DNA of 40,291 nt from Bog-159 sp049511415. Its GTDB lineage: Bacteria; Acidobacteriota; Terriglobia; Bryobacterales; Bryobacteraceae. The notes beneath the pieces were generated by a model. The model searched no databases, was not told where the DNA came from, and saw nothing but the letters and a program-made list of their open reading frames with translations. How positions within the stretch are numbered: the stretch's first letter is position 1; the number at the start of each line of letters is the position of its first letter. The translations under genes were made by a program, and so were the position numbers. The stretch is from contig JBEKYC010000065.1 in NCBI GenBank assembly GCA_049511415.1, positions 1 through 40,291 of the forward strand, read 5' to 3'. Shown here piece after piece: positions 6,289 through 15,236 of this stretch.

Positions 6289-7662
6289 TTATATGGGCGG
6301 TTCCGTCGTGGTCCAGTACATCACAAAATGGTCAGGCAATCTCAAGAACTCGCCTACGACTCCCAAAAATGACTCCCCCAGATCGGCCTTAGGCACGATG
6401 AAGAGCGTCCGCATGTCGTCGAAAGTTCCCCATCGGTTGGGATCCGAGGAATACGGCACGAAGTAAACGGAGTCGATTCGCTGGAGCGGCGCAGGACCCA
6501 GGCTCTCCAGATTGCCCAACAACTGAAAGTGTTCGCTCCCAAACGAGACGGTTTCAAGCCGCATACCAACGAGATAGTAGCCCTTGAAACCGTTGGCGGT
6601 GGTTATCGGGTATACCTGCCGGATAATCCGCGTGATCTGACCCCCAATTGCCGCACCTTTGGGAATGATCACCTTGCCCTTCTTTTTCACGTCGCGTGTG
6701 ACTGTGAACGAGAGCCGGGTCCCCTGCACCGTGGTTCGCTCGTCGATGGCCTCAGTCAGGACGGTCTGCAATTCGAGCTTCGGCTGCAATACAGGACCCT
6801 CGACCCGTGTCACCGGCGCCGCGGCCGGAGCCGTCACCAGGCTAGCCGGCATAATACGTGCCGCCAGTCTCACGGCGGAAATATCAACCGGCGATCCGAA
6901 AGCCGTCTCCACGAACAGGTCCCCTCTCTGGGAGGTGTATTGCCGGCAGTCGCTGAAATGACTGACCAGACGCTGTTCCCTGCCCGAGCGTTCCTGTAGA
7001 TCGAACTCCATGTTGACCGGTATCACGACGGTATTGGGACCGAATTTGGCATGCGTGAACTCGACGCTTTGGGTTACGGACTTGATGTCCGTGCCAGCCG
7101 GCGGATCGTCGGCGCGCAAAGCCACACGCAGGGTATCCAGCGTCGTGGGGTCCACCCAGATCGATCCCGTGTAACCGAGTGAGATTGGCTTTCCGCCCGC
7201 ATCCAGGGAATAAGTGCTGGCGGGCTGGGGCATGGCGAAATCGGTGCGGGAGAGGGAGACGCCGGCTTTCGTTTCGTTTACGAATCCGTAAAACGAGGCA
7301 TCGGTGGTGACAAAAATGGCGCGCGAATAAAGCGCGAGATTGCCGCTCCCGCCCTTGGCCAATACGGCCAGCACTTCGCGCAGGCGGATTCGGTCATCCT
7401 CGCCGGCGGGCCAGGCGTACAACTCCTTCGCATTGATCACCCCGCCCGTCACCTGGACCGCTGGCAGCGTGACCGGCGCCGCCCGGCCGATCCGTTCCGT
7501 GCGTTCGATGGAGATCGCGCAGACGAAATCCGGAGTATTGCCCAGACTGTCGATCATTCTCTCGCGGATGCGCCGCACGGGAGTTTGAGCGAACAGGCCG
7601 CATCCTGCTTCGATCCCCAGTGCCAGACAAAGCCACCGGGCTGAACGTTGTCGGATGGTCAT
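6289..7662 (-). CDS. Secreted protein of unknown function
   Basis: A 457-residue protein, probably exported. ATG 7662 begins MTIRQRSARWLCLALGIEAG, a signal-peptide-like segment ending near FAQTP; the frame is open to 7824 but the signal peptide argues for 7662. The body reads as a beta-rich domain in two parts: an N-terminal half with NTPDFVCAISIERTERIGRA, and a C-terminal half with VIIPKGAAIGGQITRIIRQV, a pattern of the IPKGxxxxGxI type seen in several secreted or envelope proteins. It matches an acidobacterial family by impression only. It is divergent from the amine oxidase gene (99 bp between starts). No catalytic motif is evident. Confidence 0.7.
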   Translation of the reverse strand: MTIRQRSARWLCLALGIEAGCGLFAQTPVRRIRERMIDSLGNTPDFVCAISIERTERIGRAAPVTLPAVQVTGGVINAKELYAWPAGEDDRIRLREVLAVLAKGGSGNLALYSRAIFVTTDASFYGFVNETKAGVSLSRTDFAMPQPASTYSLDAGGKPISLGYTGSIWVDPTTLDTLRVALRADDPPAGTDIKSVTQSVEFTHAKFGPNTVVIPVNMEFDLQERSGREQRLVSHFSDCRQYTSQRGDLFVETAFGSPVDISAVRLAARIMPASLVTAPAAAPVTRVEGPVLQPKLELQTVLTEAIDERTTVQGTRLSFTVTRDVKKKGKVIIPKGAAIGGQITRIIRQVYPITTANGFKGYYLVGMRLETVSFGSEHFQLLGNLESLGPAPLQRIDSVYFVPYSSDPNRWGTFDDMRTLFIVPKADLGESFLGVVGEFLRLPDHFVMYWTTTEPPI

Positions 7663-7761
7663 GATAGAACACAGGATATCAAGGCCGGGCCCTGTGCGGC
7701 GGCGGCATCGAAGAAGATTGACAAGCCCTGGTTGTTTCAGTACCCTGCGAAGGAGGTTGCC

Positions 7762-9270
7762 ATGGCCCGCACGCCGATGCTCACCACGGTCGAGAAAGCG
7801 CTCGCCGCGCTTCACGGAAAGCACCTGACCCGCCGCGAATTGTTGATGGGTGCGGGCGTCCTTTCTCTGGCGCGGCCGACATCGGTACGCGCCGGCGCAC
7901 CGCCGCGCATCGGCATCGTGGGCGCGGGCATCAGTGGCCTGGTGGCGGCGCTAAGGCTACAGGATGCGGGACTCGGCGTCACTGTCTACGAATCGTCCGG
8001 ACGCGTGGGCGGCCGCATGTTCTCCAACACCACTTTTTGGGGCGGGCAGGTGAGCGAGTGGTGCGGCGAATTCATCAATACCTCGCATACCGTCATACGC
8101 GGCCTGGCGGCGCGATTTCACTTGCCGCTGGAGAACGTAAACGCCGCATCGCCACCGGGATCGGTTCCCAGCAACTGGTTCCACGGCCAGTATTACACTA
8201 AAGCGCAGCTCCTTCACGACATGCAACCGGTTTTCCCGATCCTGCAGCAACAAAACGCGGCCGCCGGTTATCCCACAACCTACGACCAATCCACCGCGGC
8301 GGGCCGCGCGCTCGATCAGTTGAGCGTCTACGAATGGATCGAACAATATGTGCCGGGGGGCCATGCCTCAGACCTTGGCGAATACCTGGATGTGGCCGTG
8401 GCCACCGAATACGGCCTGGATACCACGCAATCGAGCGCGCTGAACATGGTTTATTACGGCACCGGCGACGAAAGGTATCACATTGCGGCGGGCAACCAGG
8501 CCTTGCCGGAAGCCATTGCCGCAACATTGCCGGCGAACGGCCTTCGGTTGGGCTGGAGGCTGGCGGCCATCGCCACCGGCCCCACCGGCGCGATCACGCT
8601 GACCTTTAGCACCACGGCCGGCCTGCAACAGGCAACCTTCGACCAGGTGATCCTGGCGCTGCCCTTCAGCGTCCTGCGCGGAGTGGATAGCAGCCAGGCC
8701 GGTTTCGACCCGCTGAAGGTCACCGCCATCACCCAATTAGGCTATGGCACTAATTCGAAGTTGCACTTGCAATTCGACGATCGCTATTGGAATGGCAGTG
8801 GCCCCTGGGGAGTTTCCGATGGCTTCATCTTCACGGATCTGCCGTTCCAAAGCACATGGGACGCCAGCCGCGCGCAACCCGGCCCGAGCGGCCTGTTAGT
8901 CGATTATACCGGCGGAAACCATGGCGCGGCATACGATCCGCCGACACCATATTCCACCAGCAAGAGTTCGCCGTTGGTAACCAGCTTCGCGCAGAACCTG
9001 CTGGCCCAGCTTGAGGGTCCCTGGCCAGGAATTACTCCGCACTACACGGGCCTGGCGACTTTGAGTTATCCCACCGGCGATCCCAACAAGTTGGGCAGCT
9101 ACGCCTGCTGGAAGGTCGGACAATACACGCTGTTCAGCGGATACGAGAAGGTGGCCCAGGGCAATATCCACTTTGCCGGCGAACACTGCTCGATCGACTT
9201 TCAGGGATATATGGAAGGCGGCGCGCGCGAGGGTATCCGCGCCGCCAATGAGGTACTGGCGGCGCGCTAA
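7762..9270 (+). CDS. Flavin-dependent amine oxidase, probably Tat-exported
   Basis: A 502-residue FAD enzyme of the flavin monoamine oxidase/L-amino-acid oxidase family, expected to oxidise amines or amino acids to imines and reduce O2 to H2O2. ATG 7762 has an excellent AAGGAGG at 7749-7755. Residues 23-40 (LTRRELLMGAGVLSLARP) form a Tat-like signal with twin arginine. The dinucleotide-binding fold is GIVGAGISGLVAALRLQDAG followed by VYESSGRVGGRMFS. The C-terminal FAD motif is GNIHFAGEHCSIDFQGYMEG and GAREGIRAANEV. The substrate-specific part shows no decisive feature. It probably forms a transcription unit with the two secreted propeller genes downstream. Confidence 0.88.
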   Translation: MARTPMLTTVEKALAALHGKHLTRRELLMGAGVLSLARPTSVRAGAPPRIGIVGAGISGLVAALRLQDAGLGVTVYESSGRVGGRMFSNTTFWGGQVSEWCGEFINTSHTVIRGLAARFHLPLENVNAASPPGSVPSNWFHGQYYTKAQLLHDMQPVFPILQQQNAAAGYPTTYDQSTAAGRALDQLSVYEWIEQYVPGGHASDLGEYLDVAVATEYGLDTTQSSALNMVYYGTGDERYHIAAGNQALPEAIAATLPANGLRLGWRLAAIATGPTGAITLTFSTTAGLQQATFDQVILALPFSVLRGVDSSQAGFDPLKVTAITQLGYGTNSKLHLQFDDRYWNGSGPWGVSDGFIFTDLPFQSTWDASRAQPGPSGLLVDYTGGNHGAAYDPPTPYSTSKSSPLVTSFAQNLLAQLEGPWPGITPHYTGLATLSYPTGDPNKLGSYACWKVGQYTLFSGYEKVAQGNIHFAGEHCSIDFQGYMEGGAREGIRAANEVLAAR

Positions 9271-9422
9271 GCGGCGCCTTACCTTCGCCGGCTGCGGCAC
9301 TTCGACTGGCTGCTGTCGGCGTCCGCAACCGAGTGGCGTGATCCATCTGAAACACCATCTACCGCACAGGTGCTTTTGGCGCGATACGTGCTCGCCCAGT
9401 TCAAGTCCGTGGAAGGAGATCA

Positions 9423-11777
9423 GTGACCATATTCGACCATATCCAGAGCTTCAAAGTACCTGGATGGCTCTGTTTTGCTGCACTTGCCGGCTTTCTCGGC
9501 CTGATGGGAGCGCCCGCCGGCTTCCCGCAAACCTGCGCCAGTAGCACGCCTCCGAGCGTACTGACGGCGCAATATGGCAATCTTCGGCAAGGGTACAACT
9601 CTCAAGAAAGCCTGCTGACGTCCACCTGCCTGAGTTCGGGGACGGTAACGTTGAAACAGCCGGTATGGTCCCCTTTGTTAGTCGGTTCCGGCCCATCCGG
9701 ACAAACAAATCGGATCCAGGCGCAGCCGCTTTATGTATCGGCGATCTCTACCACACCCCCTCTGGCGAACTGCCCCAATCCCTGTAATATGCTGCTGGCA
9801 GTCACGCTTGCGGGCAGTGTCTACGCCTGGAATGCCGATACAGGCGCCACCATTTGGAACGACTGCCAGGAAACCGGCTGCACCAGCAACGCGCTCTGGG
9901 TGGAAGACTGCCCCGGTGGAGGCCTTTCCACGGTCCAACACGGTGGCACCGCAGGACTGCCTTTCGCGGGAATTGTCGCGACGCCGGTGATCGATACCTT
10001 GACCAACCCGGCGCAACCCGTAATCTACCTGACCAGCCTCTGTGAAACCAGCACGGCGCACGCCATGCAGAAATGGTGGATGCACCAGTTGAACTTGTAT
10101 ACCGGCCTTGACCAGACGCCGCCGCAGCAGATAGGCAGCTCGGCGGATGGGCCAAACCATACGGGCGAAGACTCCGCGGCAGCCGTTTCCTTCAATGCCT
10201 GGGCCACGCTGCAACGCGCGGCGCTGCTGGAGGTTGGGTACTCGGGCTCGTCCACGAATCCCAACCCCCTGATCTATGCCGGCTTCGGTTTCGGCTTCAA
10301 TACGGAAGTCAATGCACCGTACCATGGCTGGATCTTCGCATACGACAGCTCGCTCCACCAACGCATCGGGTTCGTAACCACCGGAAAAAGCTGGGGCGCA
10401 GGATCGAACACGGACCAGCCATCCTGCACCGCGAACTGTTCCTGCAGCGGCAATGCGTGCACGCCGGGTCCGGGATGTATCGCCTCCGGCTACCTATTTG
10501 CAGCGAACTGGTGCGGGCACGCGGGCGGCGTTTGGATGTCCGGCCGAGGGCCGGCCGCCGGCGCCGATTCGAACGGCGCCTACCACGCTTACTTTGGCGT
10601 CGGGAATGGCGGCTTCCAGCAGCAGACGCAGACCGGCGCGATGCTGCCGGACATTCAGAACTGGGGCAACAGTATTCTGGATTTCAGATTGGGAGCGCAA
10701 GTCTTTGATGTGAGCCCGGCGGAGTACTTCACTCCCTTCGGCGGCCCAAACGTCACCCTGCAGCAGAGCCTTACGACCCACGCGGCGAATCCGGTCAAAT
10801 ATACCTTTGAGGGACTCAGCCAGAACGATTTCGATATGGCAACCAGCGGTATCATGCTGTTCAACGACCTGGCCGGGAATCAGCGGCTCCTGACAATTGA
10901 TAAAGCCGGCTATGGTTACCTGTTGACGCAGGCGAATCTGTGCGGATCGCCTGCCGGATGCTATCCAGCCGTGCCTGCGGGAGGCGCCGGCGGCACGGCT
11001 AACGATCCGGGAAACGCATTCTCATTCGCGGCGAATGTCACCCAGTGTTCCGACCAGATTGGCATCGTGGAAGGCGGCGACGACAGTTGTCATCGCGTCA
11101 CCAGTATGGCGTTTTACAAGGACGGCAATCCGCCGCTCTTGTATCTTTGGCCCACTTACGAGAATTTAACCGCTCTCCAGTTGTCCGGCAATTCAGCGCA
11201 AAGCCCGGCTCCGGCAGGCGAGATTACAGCGAGCGGCACGGCCGTTGCCGGATCGGGCACAACATTCGCGTCCACGGTAATTCCGGGCGACACCCTGATC
11301 GCCGGGGGCTGTACGGTGGGGTCCACCTGTCCGGTTATAACGGCCGTCGGCGACGACACGCATCTGACCGTAAGTGCCGCTATTCATGTCACCGAGGCGC
11401 CGTGGAACTACAGCGGATATTTCATAAATCCCTCGTACGGCACTGCCGGCGAAGCGCAGTATCCAGGCGGCTCCCTGACAGTCACTTCGGACGACGGCAG
11501 CGGCGCGGTGGTCTGGGCCTTGGTGAATCTGGGCACATCATCCGCCGGAGTTCTCCAGGCCCATGACGCGCAGACTCTGCAGTTGCTGTTTGCCAGCAAT
11601 GCCTCTGCCGGTTTTCCGTCGCCCAGCGCTTTCAAAAACGCGACTTTTGCTTTACCCACGGTGGTCAACGGATATGTTTACATCGCAACCGGCGGTATTA
11701 CCTCCGTTTCAAACTCCGGCGCCAGGTGTTCGAACTCGGCGCCCTGTTCGGGCATTCTGGTCTACTCGGGCCACTAA
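9423..11777 (+). CDS. Secreted PQQ-type beta-propeller protein
   Basis: A 784-residue exported protein. It starts at GTG 9423 with AAGGAG seven bases upstream. Residues 12-36 form a signal peptide (VPGWLCFAALAGFLGLMGAP). The body has repeats typical of PQQ-like quinoprotein propellers, such as NMLLAVTLAGSVYAWNADTG, GIVATPVIDTLTNPAQPVIY and NATFALPTVVNGYVYIATGG near the C-terminus. The many Cys pairs (CTANCSCSGNACTPGPGC) fit an oxidising extracytoplasmic location. The PQQ-binding Trp-rich and Asp catalytic residues of alcohol dehydrogenases are not clear, so enzymatic activity is not asserted; it may be structural. It is followed 6 bp later by the GloVer gene, with probable co-translation. Confidence 0.75.
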   Translation: MTIFDHIQSFKVPGWLCFAALAGFLGLMGAPAGFPQTCASSTPPSVLTAQYGNLRQGYNSQESLLTSTCLSSGTVTLKQPVWSPLLVGSGPSGQTNRIQAQPLYVSAISTTPPLANCPNPCNMLLAVTLAGSVYAWNADTGATIWNDCQETGCTSNALWVEDCPGGGLSTVQHGGTAGLPFAGIVATPVIDTLTNPAQPVIYLTSLCETSTAHAMQKWWMHQLNLYTGLDQTPPQQIGSSADGPNHTGEDSAAAVSFNAWATLQRAALLEVGYSGSSTNPNPLIYAGFGFGFNTEVNAPYHGWIFAYDSSLHQRIGFVTTGKSWGAGSNTDQPSCTANCSCSGNACTPGPGCIASGYLFAANWCGHAGGVWMSGRGPAAGADSNGAYHAYFGVGNGGFQQQTQTGAMLPDIQNWGNSILDFRLGAQVFDVSPAEYFTPFGGPNVTLQQSLTTHAANPVKYTFEGLSQNDFDMATSGIMLFNDLAGNQRLLTIDKAGYGYLLTQANLCGSPAGCYPAVPAGGAGGTANDPGNAFSFAANVTQCSDQIGIVEGGDDSCHRVTSMAFYKDGNPPLLYLWPTYENLTALQLSGNSAQSPAPAGEITASGTAVAGSGTTFASTVIPGDTLIAGGCTVGSTCPVITAVGDDTHLTVSAAIHVTEAPWNYSGYFINPSYGTAGEAQYPGGSLTVTSDDGSGAVVWALVNLGTSSAGVLQAHDAQTLQLLFASNASAGFPSPSAFKNATFALPTVVNGYVYIATGGITSVSNSGARCSNSAPCSGILVYSGH

Positions 11778-11783
11778 GTAGCC

Positions 11784-13202
11784 ATGGAAACTTCTAATCT
11801 CCGCGCAATCGCGACAACGGCACTTCTCACCATCGCCTTACCCATGGCTCACGCGGGAGATGCCGCCTACCGCATTGTTCGTTACATGGACCAGTATGAC
11901 CAGCCTTCCGGCTTTACCGAAGGCGCGCCGGGACTGCTTTATGGAATCGTGGGATCCTACACGACGGTCGGATTCACGATTACGCCATCCGGACAGATGA
12001 CCATCCTGGCGAGCTACCCGAGCGGCTATAGCATCCTGTCGCTTTTCATGGGCGGCGCGGACGGGAGATTCTATTCGGCCGCTGCCATCGGCAACCAACC
12101 GGCCAAGGTATTCTCAGTGCCGGCAACACCTGCCAGTGAACAGCTTTATACACCACAAAACGAGTTGCCCATGATGACGCAGACCTTGCCTGACGGCGAA
12201 CTTCTGGCGGTGGCTGTGGGACTCCACGGCGCGCCCTGGTACGTAGCGAAAGTCGGCCTGGACGGTGTGGTGCGGAATCTGGCGCAATTCGCAACTGACG
12301 AGCGCCTGTCCGGAACGGCTCTGTACGCCAGCGACGGTAACTATTACGGTCTCTCGCAAGCTACCAACGCTCCGGCCGGGTATATCTTTAAGGTCACACC
12401 GTCAGGAACACGGACCCGATTTTACAATTTTCCGAGCGGCTGGCTGGTTGGATATTTCCCGGCGCCGCTTCTCGAATCCACCGATGGCAATCTGTATGGA
12501 GCCATTCCCTTGGGCGGCATAAATAGAACCGGCATGATCTACAGGCTCACGCTGGATGGCCGATTCACGCCGCTCTACACCTTCCCCAAAGGCAATGACG
12601 GCGTCCCGGCGACCTTGCTGGAAGCCAGTGATGGCAATCTGTACGGCGCCACACTGGGCAATCCCGCGGCGGGCGGAGCCGGCCAGTTGTTTCGGATTAC
12701 CAAGCGAGGCGACTACACACGGCTTTACGAATGGAGCCAGCCGGCTAGGGACGGCGCCTGCCGTTGCGATTTGATCCAGGCCAGCGACGGCATGTTCTAC
12801 GGGGCTACACAAGGCGCTGGAGCCACCGGCGCGGGCGTCGTCTTCGCCCTGGACGCCGGGCTGCCCAAACCGCACCCATGGGTCCGGGAATTTGACCCGC
12901 AGTCAGGTCCGCCCGGCACGCGAGTGCTGATCTGGGGACGCCATCTGCTCGCCGCCTCGGTAAAGTTCAACGGCTTACCCGCCGCCGCCGTTTCCAACAG
13001 CGGGGCGGACTACGTCGTCGCTCGCGTTCCCGCAGACGCCACGACCGGTCCGGTCACGGTAATCACGCCCGGCGGAACAGGCGTCTCGCGGAACCTGTTT
13101 ACGGTGACGGCCAGTGCCCCGCCCGGCTCTCGAAAGCTCGCTATGCAAGGGAAGAATTCTCCACGGAATGCTCCTCCGACAGCGGCGCATCCGGGCATTT
13201 AA
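11784..13202 (+). CDS. Secreted GloVer-repeat protein with C-terminal IPT/TIG domain
   Basis: A 472-residue exported protein. The signal peptide spans about residues 1-24 (AIATTALLTIALPMAHAGDA). At least six tandem repeats of the GloVer type (TIGR03803) follow, recognisable as LLESTDGNLYGAIPLGG, LLEASDGNLYGATLGNP and LIQASDGMFYGATQGAG, each leading into F-x-hydrophobic strands such as YRLTLDGRFTPLYTFPKG. Residues from about 368 (FDPQSGPPGTRVLIWG) to 445 form an immunoglobulin-like IPT/TIG fold. The repeats likely make a beta-propeller for surface or extracellular binding; ligand unknown. There is no ribosome binding site, and the start follows the previous stop by 6 bp. Its last 62 bp are antisense to the end of the histidine kinase gene. 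Confidence 0.85.
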   Translation: METSNLRAIATTALLTIALPMAHAGDAAYRIVRYMDQYDQPSGFTEGAPGLLYGIVGSYTTVGFTITPSGQMTILASYPSGYSILSLFMGGADGRFYSAAAIGNQPAKVFSVPATPASEQLYTPQNELPMMTQTLPDGELLAVAVGLHGAPWYVAKVGLDGVVRNLAQFATDERLSGTALYASDGNYYGLSQATNAPAGYIFKVTPSGTRTRFYNFPSGWLVGYFPAPLLESTDGNLYGAIPLGGINRTGMIYRLTLDGRFTPLYTFPKGNDGVPATLLEASDGNLYGATLGNPAAGGAGQLFRITKRGDYTRLYEWSQPARDGACRCDLIQASDGMFYGATQGAGATGAGVVFALDAGLPKPHPWVREFDPQSGPPGTRVLIWGRHLLAASVKFNGLPAAAVSNSGADYVVARVPADATTGPVTVITPGGTGVSRNLFTVTASAPPGSRKLAMQGKNSPRNAPPTAAHPGI

Positions 13203-14646
13203 GCGCGGTCGGCAGCGAAAAGAAAAAAGTCGCGCCATGGCCCGCTACGGACTCGACCCAAATGCGGCCCCCGTACCGTTCCAATACCCGCTTGCAGATC
13301 GCCAAGCCAATCCCTGCTCCGGGAATGCTTCTGCCATGCAGGCGTTTGAACGCCACGAAGATCTTTTCCTGGTATTCCCGTTCGATTCCGATCCCGTTGT
13401 CTGCCACTGCGAATTGCAGCCCATCAGCGGATTCAAGGAACGTGACTTTGATCTTGGGCCGGTTGCAGCGGTATTTGATCGCGTTCGAGATTAAGTTTTG
13501 AAATAGCTGGACGAAATGCCCCTCGCCGACCCGCAAAACGGGCAGCCGGTCGGAGGCGATCTCGGCGCCGGTCTCCATGATGCTGGTTGACAGGTTCTGG
13601 ATCACCTTCCGCAAGACCGCATTCATATCCGCCGGCGCTGTGACATTGTCGGATATCACGCCGATTTCGGCGTAGAGGAGCAGCGATCGCAACAGTTCCA
13701 GCATGCGGTCCGTGGCTTCGATGATATTAGCCAGACACACGGATCCCTGCTCGTCCAGCACGCCTCGATAGGATTTCGCGAGCAGTTGGGAATAGAGCGT
13801 CACAACCCGGAGCGGCTCCTGTAGATCGTGGCTCGCGATGAACGCGAGGCGCTCCAGATCCTCGTTGGACTGGGCCAGGTGCACGTTGGCGTCTCGCAAC
13901 TGGGCGGTCCGCTCTACTACCCGCGTCTCCAAGTCCCGATTCAAGACCTCGATCTGGCGTAAGGAATGCTGCAATTCGCTTTCCGCCCGATCGCGCTCGG
14001 CGGCATATTCGCGCAACCGGCGGGCGGCCCAGAACAGAAGCACGAGGGTAACCACCACGGCCGCCATGAAAACGGCTTCTACTTCGCGGCTGATGAGGTT
14101 TTCGCGCTTGCCGCGGGCCAGCAGGAGCCGCTCCTCTTCTTCCATCATGCCCCGCCCGCATGTCCTTATGTTGCGCATCAATTGATCCGCCTGCTCGGCG
14201 ATCCGAGGCGGCAGGCTGCCGCCGGCTGCACGCCTCTTTACCAGGTCGCGGGCTTCCTGGATCTGCGAAAGAGTTTCCCGAATGAATGAATCCAGCGTTG
14301 CCACGTTTCTTTGTTGCACTGGATTATCAATGGTAAGGCTGCGCACTTGTTCCAGTCGGAGCATGAGCTGCGCACTGTCGACATCTATGGCAAGGGAGCG
14401 CCGCTGGTCGCCCGTCAGGAAATACTGCGTGAGCGAGTCTTCGGCATCTACAGCAAGTTGCACGATGTCGCGCACCTGGGTACGCACCTCGTAGGTATGC
14501 GCGATCCACGCGCTTTCCAGCCGGAACTGTGTGCTCAGCCACATGGCGATGGCCGCCAATACCATGGGCACCAGAGCGATCCACAAGAAAGCGAAATGCG
14601 TCTGCTGCCGGAGAGGACCGCGGACGCCGGTGTGCCGAACCACCAC
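13141..14646 (-). CDS. CHASE3-domain sensor histidine kinase
   Basis: A 501-residue membrane sensor that autophosphorylates on His and passes the phosphate to an unseen response regulator. Start is GTG 14646. TM1 is at about residues 19-40, an extracytoplasmic CHASE3-like helical sensor at 41-188 (AEDSLTQYFLTGDQRRSLAI is typical), and TM2 at about 190-209. A coiled coil follows at 215-265. The H-box is FIASHDLQEPLRVV with H273. The ATPase domain has N-box NLISNAIKY (384-392), G1 VADNGIGI (414-421) and G2 GAGIGLAICK (443-452). Architecture resembles phytochrome-type kinases with ASHDLQEPL H-boxes. No response regulator gene is adjacent, so it is an orphan kinase. Its 3' end overlaps the GloVer gene by 62 bp. 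Confidence 0.92.
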   Translation of the reverse strand: MVVRHTGVRGPLRQQTHFAFLWIALVPMVLAAIAMWLSTQFRLESAWIAHTYEVRTQVRDIVQLAVDAEDSLTQYFLTGDQRRSLAIDVDSAQLMLRLEQVRSLTIDNPVQQRNVATLDSFIRETLSQIQEARDLVKRRAAGGSLPPRIAEQADQLMRNIRTCGRGMMEEEERLLLARGKRENLISREVEAVFMAAVVVTLVLLFWAARRLREYAAERDRAESELQHSLRQIEVLNRDLETRVVERTAQLRDANVHLAQSNEDLERLAFIASHDLQEPLRVVTLYSQLLAKSYRGVLDEQGSVCLANIIEATDRMLELLRSLLLYAEIGVISDNVTAPADMNAVLRKVIQNLSTSIMETGAEIASDRLPVLRVGEGHFVQLFQNLISNAIKYRCNRPKIKVTFLESADGLQFAVADNGIGIEREYQEKIFVAFKRLHGRSIPGAGIGLAICKRVLERYGGRIWVESVAGHGATFFFSLPTALKCPDAPLSEEHSVENSSLA

Positions 14647-14848
14647 GCTAAGGATTCTCTCATAAATTCAACTCTTCGCGGAAGCCTGGCGTCCGCGTTC
14701 GCGACGTCATCGGCCATTGCGTGAGAAACCTTACGGTTGGAGATGTTTTTTGTTGTGCACGAGCCTCTGCACGCGAGGCCAGGCCTGTGGTATCCTATAT
14801 TCCGTAACCAAATCGAGATAAAGAGAAGACAAGGAGCAGCACTCAAGC

Positions 14849-15118
14849 ATGGCACTGGCGACTGAAGCAAAGCGGCAGGTTATCACCCGGAATCAGCGTG
14901 GTAAGGCTGATACAGGGTCGCCGGAGGTTCAAATTGCCCTGTTGAGTGAGCGTATCACGCAGCTCACGGAACATTTTAAGACCCATCAGAAGGATCATTC
15001 TTCCCGCAAAGGCCTTCTGACCATGGTCGCGAAGCGGCGGCGTATGTTGACGTATCTTCGGGATACCAGTCCTGAACGCTACAAGTCGCTTCTGCAAAAG
15101 CTCGGCATCCGCCGCTAG
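14849..15118 (+). CDS. rpsO: 30S ribosomal protein S15
   Basis: An 89-residue ribosomal protein that binds 16S rRNA early in assembly of the 30S platform. The sequence ALATEAKRQVITRNQRGKAD, TGSPEVQIALLSERITQLTE, HFKTHQKDHSSRKGLLTMVA, KRRRMLTYLRDTSPERY is unmistakable and full length. AAGGAG at about 14830 precedes the ATG. A promoter probably lies upstream around TATCCTATATT (14790-14800), though no clear -35 was found. The gene is directly followed by pnp, the conserved bacterial order. Confidence 0.98.
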   Translation: MALATEAKRQVITRNQRGKADTGSPEVQIALLSERITQLTEHFKTHQKDHSSRKGLLTMVAKRRRMLTYLRDTSPERYKSLLQKLGIRR

Positions 15119-15120
15119 CT

Positions 15121-15183
15121 CGGTCCCGCAAGGACCGCCCCGTCCTGTCAACTCCAGTCTCAGAGCGCCAGTCGTGCGACTGG
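15121..15183 (+). promoter_or_regulatory. rpsO-pnp intergenic hairpins
   Basis: Two perfect stems lie between rpsO and pnp: CGGTCC (15121-15126) pairs with GGACCG (15132-15137), and CCAGTCG (15168-15174) pairs with CGACTGG (15177-15183; the very short loop probably opens to four bases). In enterobacteria the equivalent spacer carries an rpsO attenuator and an RNase III site that controls pnp mRNA; a similar role here is inferred from position. Confidence 0.55.
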
Positions 15184-15236
15184 TCTGATATGTCATTGGC
15201 CCCCGAGATCGGGCGGCCGAGGTTGGAGAGTTTACA

